Positions 34,815 through 44,219 of a DNA stretch of 64,000 nucleotides are shown here, in pieces. The stretch is from NCBI GenBank assembly GCA_047017005.1, contig JBKXSZ010000002.1, positions 1 to 64,000 on the forward strand. The letters run 5' to 3'. Below the pieces are notes generated by a model, which did not search any database, was not told the DNA's origin, and saw only the letters and a program-made list of their open reading frames with translations. The stretch's first letter is position 1, and every line of letters begins with the position of its first letter. The stretch is from JBKXSZ01 sp047017005 (GTDB taxonomy: Bacteria > Bacillota > Clostridia > TANB77 > CAG-508). The translations under genes and the position numbers were made by a program.

Positions 34815-36803
34815 TTATCCAAAAGTATATGAGGTATCAGAATTTAGGTTCATCACATGACTTTCGCTCCAGCTTCCTCCTGCATTATCTGTAATTTCAA
34901 CTTTTACCGTTACTTGACCTACTCCTGTAATTTGTCCTGATGTTGTTCCATTTTTATCAACATCTGACCTACTAAATCCAGAACCGCTTCCGGATTCTAT
35001 GCTTACTACAACTTTTGCTTTCTTTTTACTATCTTCTATCGTCTCGTCTTCTTTATCATATCCACCTGTTATTTTCTTTAAGTTAATAGTAATATTTGCT
35101 GTTTTATTTTGTGATACTTTATTTACCGTGATTACTACAGTCGTTCCTTCTGCTACTGATTTTCCTGCATCAATACTCTGTTTTAATACAATTCCATCCT
35201 CTTTTGTCGTATCTTCTTCATAAGCAACATCCACTTTTAAATTAGCAGAAGATAGTGCTTTTTTAGCATCCGCTTCAGACTTTCCAGTTAATCCTGGTAC
35301 TTGTGTTTCTTTGATTCCTGTTCCACTACTTACTGTAATAGTAATTGTTGTTCCTGAAGGTGTTTGGGTATTGGCATCAATATCTTGTTTAATAACAACT
35401 CCTTCTTCTACTGTTTTGCTGGTCTCTTCTTTGGTCTCTACAACTAATCCTAATTTTGTTAAAGTATCATATGCTTCCTCTTTTTTCATTCCAACTACTT
35501 TAGGAACCATAATACTTTCTTGTCCCTTACTAATTACTACTTTTATGGTACTCTTTTCCTTTATTTTAAAGTTTTCGATATAGGTTGGGTCTTGTGATAT
35601 AACATAACCTGCTGGGACATCATTGCTGAATTCTTCGCTTTGTACTTCTAGTTTTAATTTTAAGTCTTTTGCTTGTTTTTCTGCCTCCTCTTTTGAGACT
35701 CCCACTAAATTAGGTATTTGTACATCTTTTACTGTTGTTAAGTTTAATACAAGTGCAGTGATTCCAATTGTTAAAGCAAGTAAAGCAACTGCTCCAATAA
35801 ACATAGATAATGTTTTATGCTCTTTAATAAATTTCTTTAATTTACTTTGCTTTTTATTATTTTTCTTTCCTCTATTTTCTGGGTCTTTTTCTTCAATATC
35901 TGCGTCATACAGACTTGGAATTTTTTGTGTTGGAAAATCATTTTCTTCATTTGGGATAACTACAAAATTCCCATCTGGGTCTTTTAATGCTCTACTTAAA
36001 TCTCTTAACATTTCGCTTGCACTTCCATAACGTAAACTAATGTCTTTTTGCATTGCTTTCATAATAATTTGGTTTACGGCTTTGGGTATGTTTGGATTTA
36101 TTTCAATCGGTTCAACTGGTTTCTCTTGCATATGTTTTAATGCCACAGATACTGGAGTATCTGCATCAAATGGTACTTTTCCAGTTACCATCTCATACAT
36201 AACAACTCCTAGTGAATACAAATCCGATTTTGCATCTGTATAACCACCTCTTGCATGTTCTGGTGAAAAATAGTGAACAGAACCTATTGTTGTTCCAAAA
36301 GCTGTTATGGTAGAATTAGATACAGCTTTTGCTATTCCGAAATCGGTTACTTTCGCTATCCCATCTTCTGTAATAATAATGTTATGTGGCTTTATATCAC
36401 GGTGGATAATTCCATGTTTATGAGCTGCTTCTAATGCAGATGCTACTTGAATTGCTACATTAACAGACCATTTCCAAGAAAGTGCTCCATCTTCTACAAT
36501 AATTTGTTTTAGCGTTTTTCCTTGTACCAATTCCATTACGATATAGTAAAGATGTCCATCTTCTACTCCTACATCATAAACAGATACAATATTAGGATGT
36601 GTTAAACTTGCTGCTGACTGTGCTTCTGTATTAAATCTTTTAATAAATTCTTCGTCTGTTGTAAATTCATCTCTTAAAATCTTAACGGCTACAAATCGAT
36701 TTAACACTTTATCTTGTGCTTTATATACGGTTGCCATTCCCCCATTTCCTACTTTTTGTAGGATTTCATATCGATTTCCTAATAGTCTACCTTCTAAATT
36801 CAT
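34815..36803 (-). CDS. prkC: Ser/Thr protein kinase with PASTA repeats
   Basis: Membrane kinase sensing muropeptides/lipid II, linked in Bacillus to germination and wall control. The glycine loop (GNGGMATVYKAQ), VAVKIL lysine, HRDIKPHN catalytic loop, DFGIAK and SPEHARGG lie within residues 1-270. One membrane helix (LSMFIGAVALLALTIGITAL) near 335 is followed by three PASTA repeats (VPNLVG-type: QIPNLVGVSKEEAEKQ, VPKVVGMKKEEAYDTL, VPGLTGKSEADAKKAL) and an unusual C-terminal beta domain rich in Gly/Ser (about 580-662). The start is chosen at MNLEGRLLGNRY with AAGGGAG upstream. Confidence 0.96.
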   Translation of the reverse strand: MNLEGRLLGNRYEILQKVGNGGMATVYKAQDKVLNRFVAVKILRDEFTTDEEFIKRFNTEAQSAASLTHPNIVSVYDVGVEDGHLYYIVMELVQGKTLKQIIVEDGALSWKWSVNVAIQVASALEAAHKHGIIHRDIKPHNIIITEDGIAKVTDFGIAKAVSNSTITAFGTTIGSVHYFSPEHARGGYTDAKSDLYSLGVVMYEMVTGKVPFDADTPVSVALKHMQEKPVEPIEINPNIPKAVNQIIMKAMQKDISLRYGSASEMLRDLSRALKDPDGNFVVIPNEENDFPTQKIPSLYDADIEEKDPENRGKKNNKKQSKLKKFIKEHKTLSMFIGAVALLALTIGITALVLNLTTVKDVQIPNLVGVSKEEAEKQAKDLKLKLEVQSEEFSNDVPAGYVISQDPTYIENFKIKEKSTIKVVISKGQESIMVPKVVGMKKEEAYDTLTKLGLVVETKEETSKTVEEGVVIKQDIDANTQTPSGTTITITVSSGTGIKETQVPGLTGKSEADAKKALSSANLKVDVAYEEDTTKEDGIVLKQSIDAGKSVAEGTTVVITVNKVSQNKTANITINLKKITGGYDKEDETIEDSKKKAKVVVSIESGSGSGFSRSDVDKNGTTSGQITGVGQVTVKVEITDNAGGSWSESHVMNLNSDTSYTFG

Positions 36804-36883
36804 ATTTATCTCTCCCTTAAACATCTATGTTTTTCATTTGCTTTTTTGCAAAATTAGGTAATTTTCTCTCTACTTTTTTCTTT

Positions 36884-37664
36884 TTATTCTATTTCTTTTT
36901 CACGATTTTCCTCTTCTAGTTCTTTTACTTGTGATTCTCTATCCACGATTACAACCGTAATATTATCATAGCCTCCTAATTCATTAGCTCGATAAATTAA
37001 TTTACTAGCTGCCGTTTCTACATCTTCTTTTACAATGGTATAGATTTCTTCATCTGATATCATATTGGTAAGTCCATCTGAAGACATTAATAAGATATCT
37101 CCTTTTAGAAATCCTTTTACAAAGACATCAGGTTCTACATAAGAAGTACAGCCAAGTGCCCTAGTTAACATATTCTTCTTAGGATGAGTGGATGCCTCTT
37201 CTCTTGTGATAGTTCCATCTCTTACTAATTTTTCAACATAACTATGGTCTATTGTTAATTTTCGAATAAAATTTTTACGAATTCGATAAACTCTACTATC
37301 TCCTACATGGCCAATAAATACTTTATTATTATATATTAAACAAACCTCTAAAGTAGTACCCATTCCTTCTAACTCTACTATTTCTTTTGATTTCTCATAT
37401 ACTACCATATTGGCATATTCCATTGCACTTTTAATTAGCGCTAAAATAGATTCTCTATCATGGGCAATTCCGTTAAAGTTATTTTGGATATAGCTTTTAG
37501 CAGCGTTTGTTGCAACGCTACTTGCTACTTCTCCTCCTTTATATCCGCCCCATTCCGTCTGCTAATATATATAATTTAACACTATCTTCTGGCTGTGAGA
37601 TATAGTAATAGTCCTGATTCATATCTCTTGCTTTTCCGATATCTGTTTTAGCAAAAGCCTTCAT
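36884..37664 (-). CDS. prpC: PP2C-type phosphatase, with apparent frameshift
   Basis: Metal-dependent Ser/Thr phosphatase that reverses PrkC. The ATG at 37664 (GAGGTG upstream) opens MKAFAKTDIGKARDMNQD; codon 40 is an in-frame CGG (37547-37545) in the middle of the DGMGG metal motif. Skipping its C gives ADGMGGYKGGEVASS and joins exactly to the long frame with GHVGDSRVYRIR, SSDGLTNM and GGYDNITVVIVD. The total is 259 residues, as expected. It lies 13 nt past rlmN and 80 nt before prkC. Confidence 0.95.
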
Positions 37665-37677
37665 CTTTTCACCTCTG

Positions 37678-38706
37678 TTATTTTAAATTTTTCCTCCTTA
37701 GTTGTCCACACGCTGCATCAATATCAGAGCCTAGTTCTCTTCGTATTGTTGCAACAATTCCATGATTATTTAAATAATCTCTAAATTGGATAATATTTTC
37801 ATTTTTACTTTTTACAAATTTTCCATTCTCTATTTTATTGATAGGTATTAAATTTACATGTGCAAGCATTCCATGTAATAGTACTACTAGTTCTTTTGCA
37901 TCCTCTAGATTGTCATTATTATCTTTTGCTAATGCATATTCAAAAGATATCCTTTTATTCGTTTTTGCAATATAGTCCCTACAAGCTTGCATTAATTCTT
38001 CAATTGGATAGCGAATATTGACTGGCATCATTTTGCTTCTTTTTTCATTATTCGTAGCATGTAAAGAAATGGATAGTGTGCAAGGAATTCCTTCTGAGGC
38101 AAATTGATAAATTTTAGGTACAATGCCACTTGTTGAAACACTAATATGTCTTGCCCCTATATTTAATCCCTTTTGATTATTTAAAATACGAATTGCATTC
38201 ATTACATTATCATAATTATCAAAAGGTTCTCCAATGCCCATGAATACAACATTGGAAATGGTATAGCCCGTATCTCTTTGTACAGCTAATATCTGTTCTA
38301 CTATTTCTCCACTTGTTAGATTTCTTTCGAATTTAATTCCGGTAGAAGCACAAAACTTGCATCCCATTTTGCAGCCTACCTGTGAAGATACACATAAGGT
38401 TCTCCCATGATGGTATTCCATTAGAACTGTCTCAATAGCATTTCCGTCCAAAATATCAAACAAATATTTTTTAGTTCCATCTTTTGATTCTTGTTTTTTT
38501 AAAATTTTAAAATTTTGAAATTCAAAAATCTCTTTTAATTTTTCACGTAATGCTAAGGATAGGTTTGTCATTTCATCGAAACTCGTTACTTCCCCTTTAT
38601 ATATCCATTGAAAAATTTGCTCTGCTCGATAAGGCTTTTCTCCTATCTGTTTTAATTCTTCTTTTAATTCTGGTAAATTATATGACTTGATATTTTTCAT
38701 TTTCAT
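37678..38706 (-). CDS. rlmN: 23S rRNA/tRNA A2503/A37 C2-methyltransferase RlmN
   Basis: Radical-SAM methyltransferase acting on 23S rRNA A2503 and tRNA A37. The cluster motif CKMGCKFC, the GEPFDNYDNV loop and the C-terminal catalytic cysteine (DIDAACGQLRRK) are intact; 342 residues. It has no frameshift. It is the first gene of the translation/kinase operon. Two near ATGs (MKMK) are possible and the ribosome site is weak (AGAAAGA). Confidence 0.96.
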   Translation of the reverse strand: MKMKNIKSYNLPELKEELKQIGEKPYRAEQIFQWIYKGEVTSFDEMTNLSLALREKLKEIFEFQNFKILKKQESKDGTKKYLFDILDGNAIETVLMEYHHGRTLCVSSQVGCKMGCKFCASTGIKFERNLTSGEIVEQILAVQRDTGYTISNVVFMGIGEPFDNYDNVMNAIRILNNQKGLNIGARHISVSTSGIVPKIYQFASEGIPCTLSISLHATNNEKRSKMMPVNIRYPIEELMQACRDYIAKTNKRISFEYALAKDNNDNLEDAKELVVLLHGMLAHVNLIPINKIENGKFVKSKNENIIQFRDYLNNHGIVATIRRELGSDIDAACGQLRRKNLK

Positions 38707-38860
38707 TCTTTCTATCTCTAATTTTAATTTGTCACTCTTTTATTTTCTGCTATTTTTACTTTTTATTTATATCATACTAGTGTTTTTTTTTCAATTCCTT
38801 TCTATAAAAAAGTAACTTTTCCATTTATCTATATATTTTCTTTATTCCTTCTTTTTTGAT

Positions 38861-38889
38861 TTGTATCGTTATGTAAGCTGTGGTATACT
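38861..38889 (+). promoter_or_regulatory. SigA promoter of the 135-aa gene
   Basis: TTGTAT, 17-nt spacer, TATACT, 63 nt before the ATG. Confidence 0.6.
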
Positions 38890-38952
38890 ATCATTTGTAT
38901 TTCTATCGTAGAGAATATATGTTGCTATGTATAGCAAGAAAGGAGATTATAT

Positions 38953-39360
38953 ATGCGGTTTCACTCATTAACAATAGGATTATATACTTTACATTCTGCG
39001 AAAAAAGAGGAATCATCATCTTCTTTTGACAGATATTGCATCACTGCATCAAATGCAACTGAAGGTATAAAGGAATTTATTATTTTTTTTCGAAAGTCTT
39101 ATTGTACCATATGGCCTTATTTAGACTTACCTTTTTGGGTAAAAGATGCAGGAAAAGGCAGAAAAGTTTGGATTATTCGGGGCTCCTATTATACCTCTCG
39201 AAAAAAAGATTCTCCCTGTCAAGATTTATTAGATTCTTTAACGGTTGTATTAGATGCTTCAAGCGTAAGACCTTTAACAAAAGAGGACGGAAAAGAAATC
39301 CTTACAAAATTAAGTCAAGGCTTATCGATTGCAGATAAATATCAAAAAGAATCGGCATAA
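38953..39360 (+). CDS. Conserved hypothetical protein (135 aa)
   Basis: A soluble 135-residue protein I do not recognise (FHSLTIGLYTLHSAKK, SYCTIWPYLDLPFWVKDAGKGRKVW, LTKEDGKEILTKLSQGLSIADKYQ). The AAAGGAG site 7 nt before the ATG, a good promoter and a good terminator show that it is a real single-gene unit. Two in-frame CGG codons (codon 2, and one in WIIRGSYY) must be read as arginine, because skipping either C leads quickly to a stop. That makes it the clearest evidence that CGG can be decoded normally in this genome. Confidence 0.7.
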   Translation: MRFHSLTIGLYTLHSAKKEESSSSFDRYCITASNATEGIKEFIIFFRKSYCTIWPYLDLPFWVKDAGKGRKVWIIRGSYYTSRKKDSPCQDLLDSLTVVLDASSVRPLTKEDGKEILTKLSQGLSIADKYQKESA

Positions 39361-39365
39361 TCCTA

Positions 39366-39408
39366 AAAGAAACCAACGATTTTTGATTAAAAACGTTGGT
39401 TCTTTTTT
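39366..39408 (+). terminator. Terminator of the 135-aa gene
   Basis: AAGAAACCAACG / CGTTGGTTCTT arms and T7, directly after the stop. Confidence 0.85.
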
Positions 39409-39468
39409 TATTTTTGTATTTGACATACTGTAAGTAAATTCTTTGTAATTTTTACTTTAATTTTCTTT

Positions 39469-41220
39469 GTTAGCATAAACTTTTAGTAGGGAAATTTTAG
39501 AAAAAAATTGAATAAGAGATACCGATTTGATAGAATATTTTTAGCAAAAATATAAATATTCAAGGAGGTATCTCTTATGTATTCAATTATACAAAAGATT
39601 TATGAGAAAAACAACAAAATTTTAAAAGAAGGTGTAAAAAAAGTTTTAAATGGAGATGATGTAAGTTCTTTAACTGGTGCAATCAAAGACTTTACAGATG
39701 TTTTAGGAAAAGAACTTTTTTCTGAAATAGCAACACAAATAGAAAATTTAGTATTTGAAGACTCAAAAAGAAAAAATCAATATGAAGCAATAAGATTTGC
39801 AGATAAAAGTTTAATAACAAAAAACGGAAAAGCAAAATTTGAAAGAAGATATTACAAAGATAAAGAAACAGGAGAAAATGTATGTTTAACAGATAAAGTG
39901 TTAGGAATAGAAACAGGAGAAAGAATAGACAAAAAAGTAAAAGCAGAATTAATACAAAAAGCAAGTGAACAATCATATAGTAAAGCCGGAAAATTAGTTG
40001 TACCAGAAATGGAAATAAGTGCAACGACAGTGATGAAAAATGTAAGAAAAAATGAATGGAAAATGGAAATAGAAGAACGAAAAGAAGAAGATAAAATAAG
40101 GTCAAAAAATATATACATACAAGTTGACGAAGATCATGTTAAAGAAAGAAATAAAAAGGGTTGTACAATATCAAAAATAATAACAATATATACACGAAAA
40201 AGGACATTAACGAAACCAGAAAGAATACCAGAAGTAAAACAAGTAAGAAAAGAATTAGTAGATAAATTCACGTTTTCAGGGCTATACAAAGATACCCAAG
40301 AAATGTGGGAAGATGTAGCGTACTACATAGAATGTACATATAAAAAAGAAGAAATAGAGACAGTATTTGTTATGGGAGATGGAGCATCATATATAAAATC
40401 AGGAACAGAATGGATAGGAAAATCAGTATTTGTGCTAGATACGTTTCATTTAGAAAAATATATAAACCATTTAAATTACGATGAATATTTAAAAACAAAA
40501 TTAAAAGAAGCAATAGACCAATATGACCCGATAAGTACAGAAAATATAATGAATGAAGCAATAAAAAAAGTAGAACAAGAGATAAAAGAAGATGAAGGAT
40601 TAGGAAGAGATACAAAAAGATTAGAAAATAGACTAAAGAAAGTAAAAGAGACAAAAACATATCTAATGAATCAATGGGACGGAATAGAGGCACATGATAG
40701 ATACAAAGATAAATTAACAGGATGTTGCCAAGAAGGGCAAGTACATCATACATTATCAGAAAGATTAAGTACAGATGCAAAGGTATGGAGTGAAAATGGA
40801 ATAGATGAAATGAGCCAATTAAGAGCATTTACACAAAATAAAGGGGATATCTACCAAAAAATAATAGATATATCAACAGTAGAAAAAAGAGAAAAGAAAA
40901 TAGAAAAATTAGAAAAAAGGATAAGAAAAAAAGCAAATAAAAAAATATTTGGAACAACAGGAGTAAAGATACCGATATCAAAAGCAAGAGACGAGTTGTA
41001 TTATGAATTGAAAAATATTTGGTATGGGAATGCAGTGTAAGTATTGAAAAATAAATAAGAATATGATAAAAATAGCCTATGAATAGGTTTATTAAGTGAA
41101 CCTAAAAATATAGAAAAATAAAGATAAAAATATAAAATCAAATAGGAATCTCGAAAATCAAGAAACAAAGTTAGTTCAAGATTTTAATGAAGATAAATCC
41201 TACTAAAAATTTATGCTATC
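39469..41220 (+). mobile_element. ISLre2-family insertion sequence (1,752 bp)
   Basis: Ends are GTTAGCATAAACTTTTAGTA and, inverted, GATAGCATAAATTTTTAGTA (18 of 20 identical). The 9-bp direct repeat ATTTTCTTT flanks the element at 39460-39468 and 41221-41229, so boundaries are firm. One intact transposase is encoded. Confidence 0.9.
39577..41040 (+). CDS. ISLre2 (UPF0236) transposase
   Basis: A 487-residue transposase of the ISLre2/UPF0236 family. A helical N-terminus precedes KNIYIQVDEDHVKE, VMGDGASYIKSG and DTFHLEKYINHL, which supply the likely acidic catalytic residues and the family FHL-K signature. The C-terminal third has GQVHHTLSERLSTDAKVWSENGIDEMSQLRAF, also characteristic. AAGGAGG lies 7 nt before the ATG. 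The frame is intact, with no CGG codon, so the element is probably active. It separates the 135-aa gene from asd. Confidence 0.93.
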   Translation: MYSIIQKIYEKNNKILKEGVKKVLNGDDVSSLTGAIKDFTDVLGKELFSEIATQIENLVFEDSKRKNQYEAIRFADKSLITKNGKAKFERRYYKDKETGENVCLTDKVLGIETGERIDKKVKAELIQKASEQSYSKAGKLVVPEMEISATTVMKNVRKNEWKMEIEERKEEDKIRSKNIYIQVDEDHVKERNKKGCTISKIITIYTRKRTLTKPERIPEVKQVRKELVDKFTFSGLYKDTQEMWEDVAYYIECTYKKEEIETVFVMGDGASYIKSGTEWIGKSVFVLDTFHLEKYINHLNYDEYLKTKLKEAIDQYDPISTENIMNEAIKKVEQEIKEDEGLGRDTKRLENRLKKVKETKTYLMNQWDGIEAHDRYKDKLTGCCQEGQVHHTLSERLSTDAKVWSENGIDEMSQLRAFTQNKGDIYQKIIDISTVEKREKKIEKLEKRIRKKANKKIFGTTGVKIPISKARDELYYELKNIWYGNAV

Positions 41221-41330
41221 ATTTTCTTTATTTTACTTTCTTTTTTTTGCACAATAGCATATAATAAGGGGCAAAGAAATACATAATTATGAATTTCTCT
41301 TTAAGATATTACACAAAGAGGTGTTAATCA

Positions 41331-42335
41331 ATGTCAGAAAAAACATATAAATTAGCAGTAGTAGGAGCTACTGGTTTAGTTGGTAGAACTGCTTTAAAAG
41401 TCTTAGAAGAGAAAAATCTTCCTATTTCCGAGTATGTTTTCTTTTCTTCTATTCGTTCTGCCGGTACTTCTCTCTTTTTTCAAGGTAGAGAATATATCGT
41501 AAAAGAATTAAAGGAAGATTCTTTTGATAATGCTGGATTTGATTTCGCTATTTTTTCTGCTGGTTCTAGTACAGCAAAAAAATTCGCACCTATCGCTGCT
41601 GCAAATGGATGTATTGTAGTAGATAATAGTAGTGCTTTTCGAATGGAAGAAGATGTTCCTCTTGTTGTTCCAGAAGTAAATCCTGAAACGATTTTTCAAA
41701 ATAAAGGAATTATTGCAAACCCTAATTGTTCTACTATCCAAGCAGTTGTTGCTTTAAAACCACTAGATGATGCTTATCATATTAAACGTATCGTCTATTC
41801 TACTTATCAAGCAGTTTCCGGTGCTGGTAGATTAGGGGTAGAGGATTTAAAAAATGGCGCTAAAGGTGAAAAACCTTTGAAATTCCCACATCCCATTTAC
41901 AATAATTGTCTACCACATATTGATGACTTTCTAGAAGATGGCTATACCAAAGAAGAAAAGAAAATGGTAGATGAAACAAGGAAGATATTAAAAAGACCAG
42001 ATTTAAAAATAACAGCAACAGCAGTAAGAGTACCTGTTTTAAATTCTCATAGTGAATCGATTAATGTTGAATTTGAAAAAGATTTTGATTTAGAAAATTT
42101 AAAACAAAAATTAGCCAATTTTCCTAACATTGTTGTATTAGATGATGTAAGCAAAAGCATTTATCCTCTTGCGGTAAAAGCTACTGGTAGTGATGCAGTA
42201 TATGTAGGAAGAATTCGCCGTGATACTTCTGTTCCTTCTGGTGTTAATTTATGGGTAGTAGCCGATAATATTCGAAAAGGAGCTGCTTCTAATGCTGTAC
42301 AAATTGTAGAAAGAATGATAATTCAAGATAGATAA
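41331..42335 (+). CDS. asd: Aspartate-semialdehyde dehydrogenase
   Basis: Reduces aspartyl phosphate to aspartate semialdehyde, the branch point for lysine/DAP, threonine and methionine. The NADP loop (VVGATGLVGRTALKVL), the catalytic cysteine (NPNCSTIQAV) and the substrate/active-site histidine region (LNSHSESINVEF) are intact; 334 residues. AAAGAGGTG precedes the ATG. I looked for a lysine riboswitch in the 110 nt after the ISLre2 element and saw none. dapA and dapB lie 4-7 kb downstream on the same strand but in separate units. Confidence 0.96.
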   Translation: MSEKTYKLAVVGATGLVGRTALKVLEEKNLPISEYVFFSSIRSAGTSLFFQGREYIVKELKEDSFDNAGFDFAIFSAGSSTAKKFAPIAAANGCIVVDNSSAFRMEEDVPLVVPEVNPETIFQNKGIIANPNCSTIQAVVALKPLDDAYHIKRIVYSTYQAVSGAGRLGVEDLKNGAKGEKPLKFPHPIYNNCLPHIDDFLEDGYTKEEKKMVDETRKILKRPDLKITATAVRVPVLNSHSESINVEFEKDFDLENLKQKLANFPNIVVLDDVSKSIYPLAVKATGSDAVYVGRIRRDTSVPSGVNLWVVADNIRKGAASNAVQIVERMIIQDR

Positions 42336-42348
42336 AAATATATAAAGA

Positions 42349-42398
42349 ATAATGATAAGAATAGTATAATAAGGATTCCTTTTCATTATTCTTTTTTT
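42349..42398 (+). terminator. Terminator of asd
   Basis: AAAGAATAATGA / TCATTATTCTTT arms with T7. Confidence 0.75.
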
Positions 42399-42419
42399 CG
42401 CTATTTTCTCTCGTTACAT

Positions 42420-42448
42420 TGACAAATTCATACAGATATATTAAAATG
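42420..42448 (+). promoter_or_regulatory. SigA promoter of sufC
   Basis: TTGACA, 17-nt spacer, TAAAAT, about 57 nt before the sufC start. Confidence 0.75.
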
Positions 42449-42505
42449 TTAGACGAAGCTAATAAAAAGTAGATATAGAAATAAGATATATATTAGGAGG
42501 AAATT

Positions 42506-43231
42506 ATGTTAGAATTAAAAAATATAACATTCAACCGTGATAATAAACAAATTTTAGATAATATTTCTTTTACCATTGATAATCAAAAATTTATTGCTAT
42601 TACTGGGCCAAACGGTTCTGGCAAATCCACTTTAGCCAAAATCATTATGGGAATTGAAAAACCGGATAGCGGAAAAATTCTTTTTGATGGTAAAGATATT
42701 ACTTCTCTTTCCATTACGGAAAGAGCCAAACTTGGTATTGGATTTGCTTTTCAGCAACCCGTTCGTTTTAAAGGTTTAACAGTAAGAGACCTAATTGAAA
42801 TTGCTGCTGGTGGACATGTTACTATGTATGAAGCTTGTGATTTCTTAGCAGATGTAGGATTATGTGCGAAAGAATATATTAATCGTGAAGTAAACAGTAG
42901 CCTTTCTGGCGGCGAATTAAAACGTATTGAAATTGCTATGTTAGAAGCCAAAAATTCAGAGTTAACCGTATTTGACGAACCAGAGGCTGGTATTGATTTA
43001 TGGAGTTTTAATAGTTTAATTAACGTTTTTGAAAAAATGCATGAAAAAACAAAAGGTTCTATTATTGTTATTTCTCATCAAGAAAGAATTTTAACGATTG
43101 CAGACCAAATTATTCTATTAGTAGACGGACAAATTCAAGCAATTGGAAAGCAAGAAGAAGTCTTACCAAAACTATTAGATATGGAAAGACCATGCAGACA
43201 TATCAAAAAGGAGGAACATGCAAATGGATAG
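42506..43231 (+). CDS. sufC: Fe-S cluster assembly ATPase SufC
   Basis: ABC-type ATPase driving the SUF scaffold. Walker A (GPNGSGKSTL), Q-loop region (FAFQQPVRF), signature (SLSGGELKRIEIA), Walker B (LTVFDEPEAGID) and switch histidine (VISHQER) are intact; 241 residues. AGGAGG lies 7 nt before the ATG. It overlaps the next gene by 8 nt. No sufS, sufU or second scaffold gene is adjacent, so this is a two-gene unit. Confidence 0.95.
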   Translation: MLELKNITFNRDNKQILDNISFTIDNQKFIAITGPNGSGKSTLAKIIMGIEKPDSGKILFDGKDITSLSITERAKLGIGFAFQQPVRFKGLTVRDLIEIAAGGHVTMYEACDFLADVGLCAKEYINREVNSSLSGGELKRIEIAMLEAKNSELTVFDEPEAGIDLWSFNSLINVFEKMHEKTKGSIIVISHQERILTIADQIILLVDGQIQAIGKQEEVLPKLLDMERPCRHIKKEEHANG

Positions 43232-44144
43232 TTTAACACAAGATATTCTAAAAAAGATTGCAGATATCGAAAAAACACCAATAGGAGCATATAACCTTAG
43301 AAAAGATGGTCAAGGTGTCGACAGACATACAACGGCTAATATTGATATTATAACGAAAGCCGATAAACCTGGTATTGATATTATTGTGAAAGAAAATACA
43401 AAAGGAGAAAGTGTACATATACCTGTTGTTCTTACCAAATCCGGTCTTACCGATGTTGTATATAATGACTTCTATATTGGAAAAAATGCAGATGTAGTAA
43501 TTGTTGCAGGGTGTGGTATTCACAATTCTTCTTGTGAAACTTCAGAACATGATGGAATTCACCGTTTCTTTTTAGAAGAAGGTGCTAAAGTAAAGTACAT
43601 TGAAAAGCACTATGGAGAAGGAGATGGAACAGGAAAGAAAATTTTGAATCCACAAACTATTATCCACTTAAAAGATGGTGCTACCTTAGAAATGGAAACG
43701 ACTCAAATTAAAGGTGTTGACTCTACTATTCGTGAAACCAATGCTACTTTAGATGGAAAAGATACTAATCTTATTATTACCGAAAAAATCATGACACATG
43801 GTAATCAACTAGCAAAGACAATCTTCCATGTAGATTTAAATGGTGAAAATTCTAGTACACATGTTACCTCTCGTTCTATTGCGAAAGAAAATTCAAAACA
43901 ACATTTTCTTTCGAATATAAATGGAAACAACAAATGTTTTGGGCATGTAGAATGTGATGCTATTATCATGGATAATGCAAAAGTCATTTCTACTCCAGAA
44001 ATAACTGCAAATGATATTGATGCTAATCTAATTCATGAAGCTGCTATTGGTAAAATTGCAGGAGAACAGTTAATCAAATTAATGTCTCTTGGATTAACAG
44101 AAAAAGAAGCTGAAGAACAAATTATTAATGGATTTTTAAAATAA
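43224..44144 (+). CDS. SufB/SufD-family scaffold protein
   Basis: Fe-S assembly scaffold of the short single-subunit type (about 306 residues; classical SufB is about 465). The beta-helix core includes VVIVAGCGIHNSSCETSEHDGIH, where cysteines could hold the cluster, and LSNINGNNKCFGHVECDAII, with the HxEC motif matching the SufB C-terminus. It agrees with the minimal SufCB-type (SMS-like) systems described in anaerobes. I start at the second ATG (MDSLTQDIL), 9 nt after AGGAGG. Its start overlaps the end of sufC. Confidence 0.88.
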   Translation: MDSLTQDILKKIADIEKTPIGAYNLRKDGQGVDRHTTANIDIITKADKPGIDIIVKENTKGESVHIPVVLTKSGLTDVVYNDFYIGKNADVVIVAGCGIHNSSCETSEHDGIHRFFLEEGAKVKYIEKHYGEGDGTGKKILNPQTIIHLKDGATLEMETTQIKGVDSTIRETNATLDGKDTNLIITEKIMTHGNQLAKTIFHVDLNGENSSTHVTSRSIAKENSKQHFLSNINGNNKCFGHVECDAIIMDNAKVISTPEITANDIDANLIHEAAIGKIAGEQLIKLMSLGLTEKEAEEQIINGFLK

Positions 44145-44167
44145 AATACTCAAAAATAGATAAAAAA

Positions 44168-44208
44168 AGAAAAAGAAACTTTAAATATCTAAAGTTTCTT
44201 TTTCTTTT
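44168..44208. terminator. Bidirectional terminator
   Basis: AAAAAGAAACTTT / AAAGTTTCTTTTT arms between the convergent SufB/D and acyltransferase genes. Confidence 0.8.
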
Positions 44209-44219
44209 TATCTATCTTT

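Noticed and set aside
36804..36824. Upstream starts for prkC, glmU, valS, mbl and the variable proteins
   Set aside because: In each case the longer reading begins inside or before the AGGAGG-type ribosome site; the next ATG has 5-9 nt spacing and a family-typical N-terminus.
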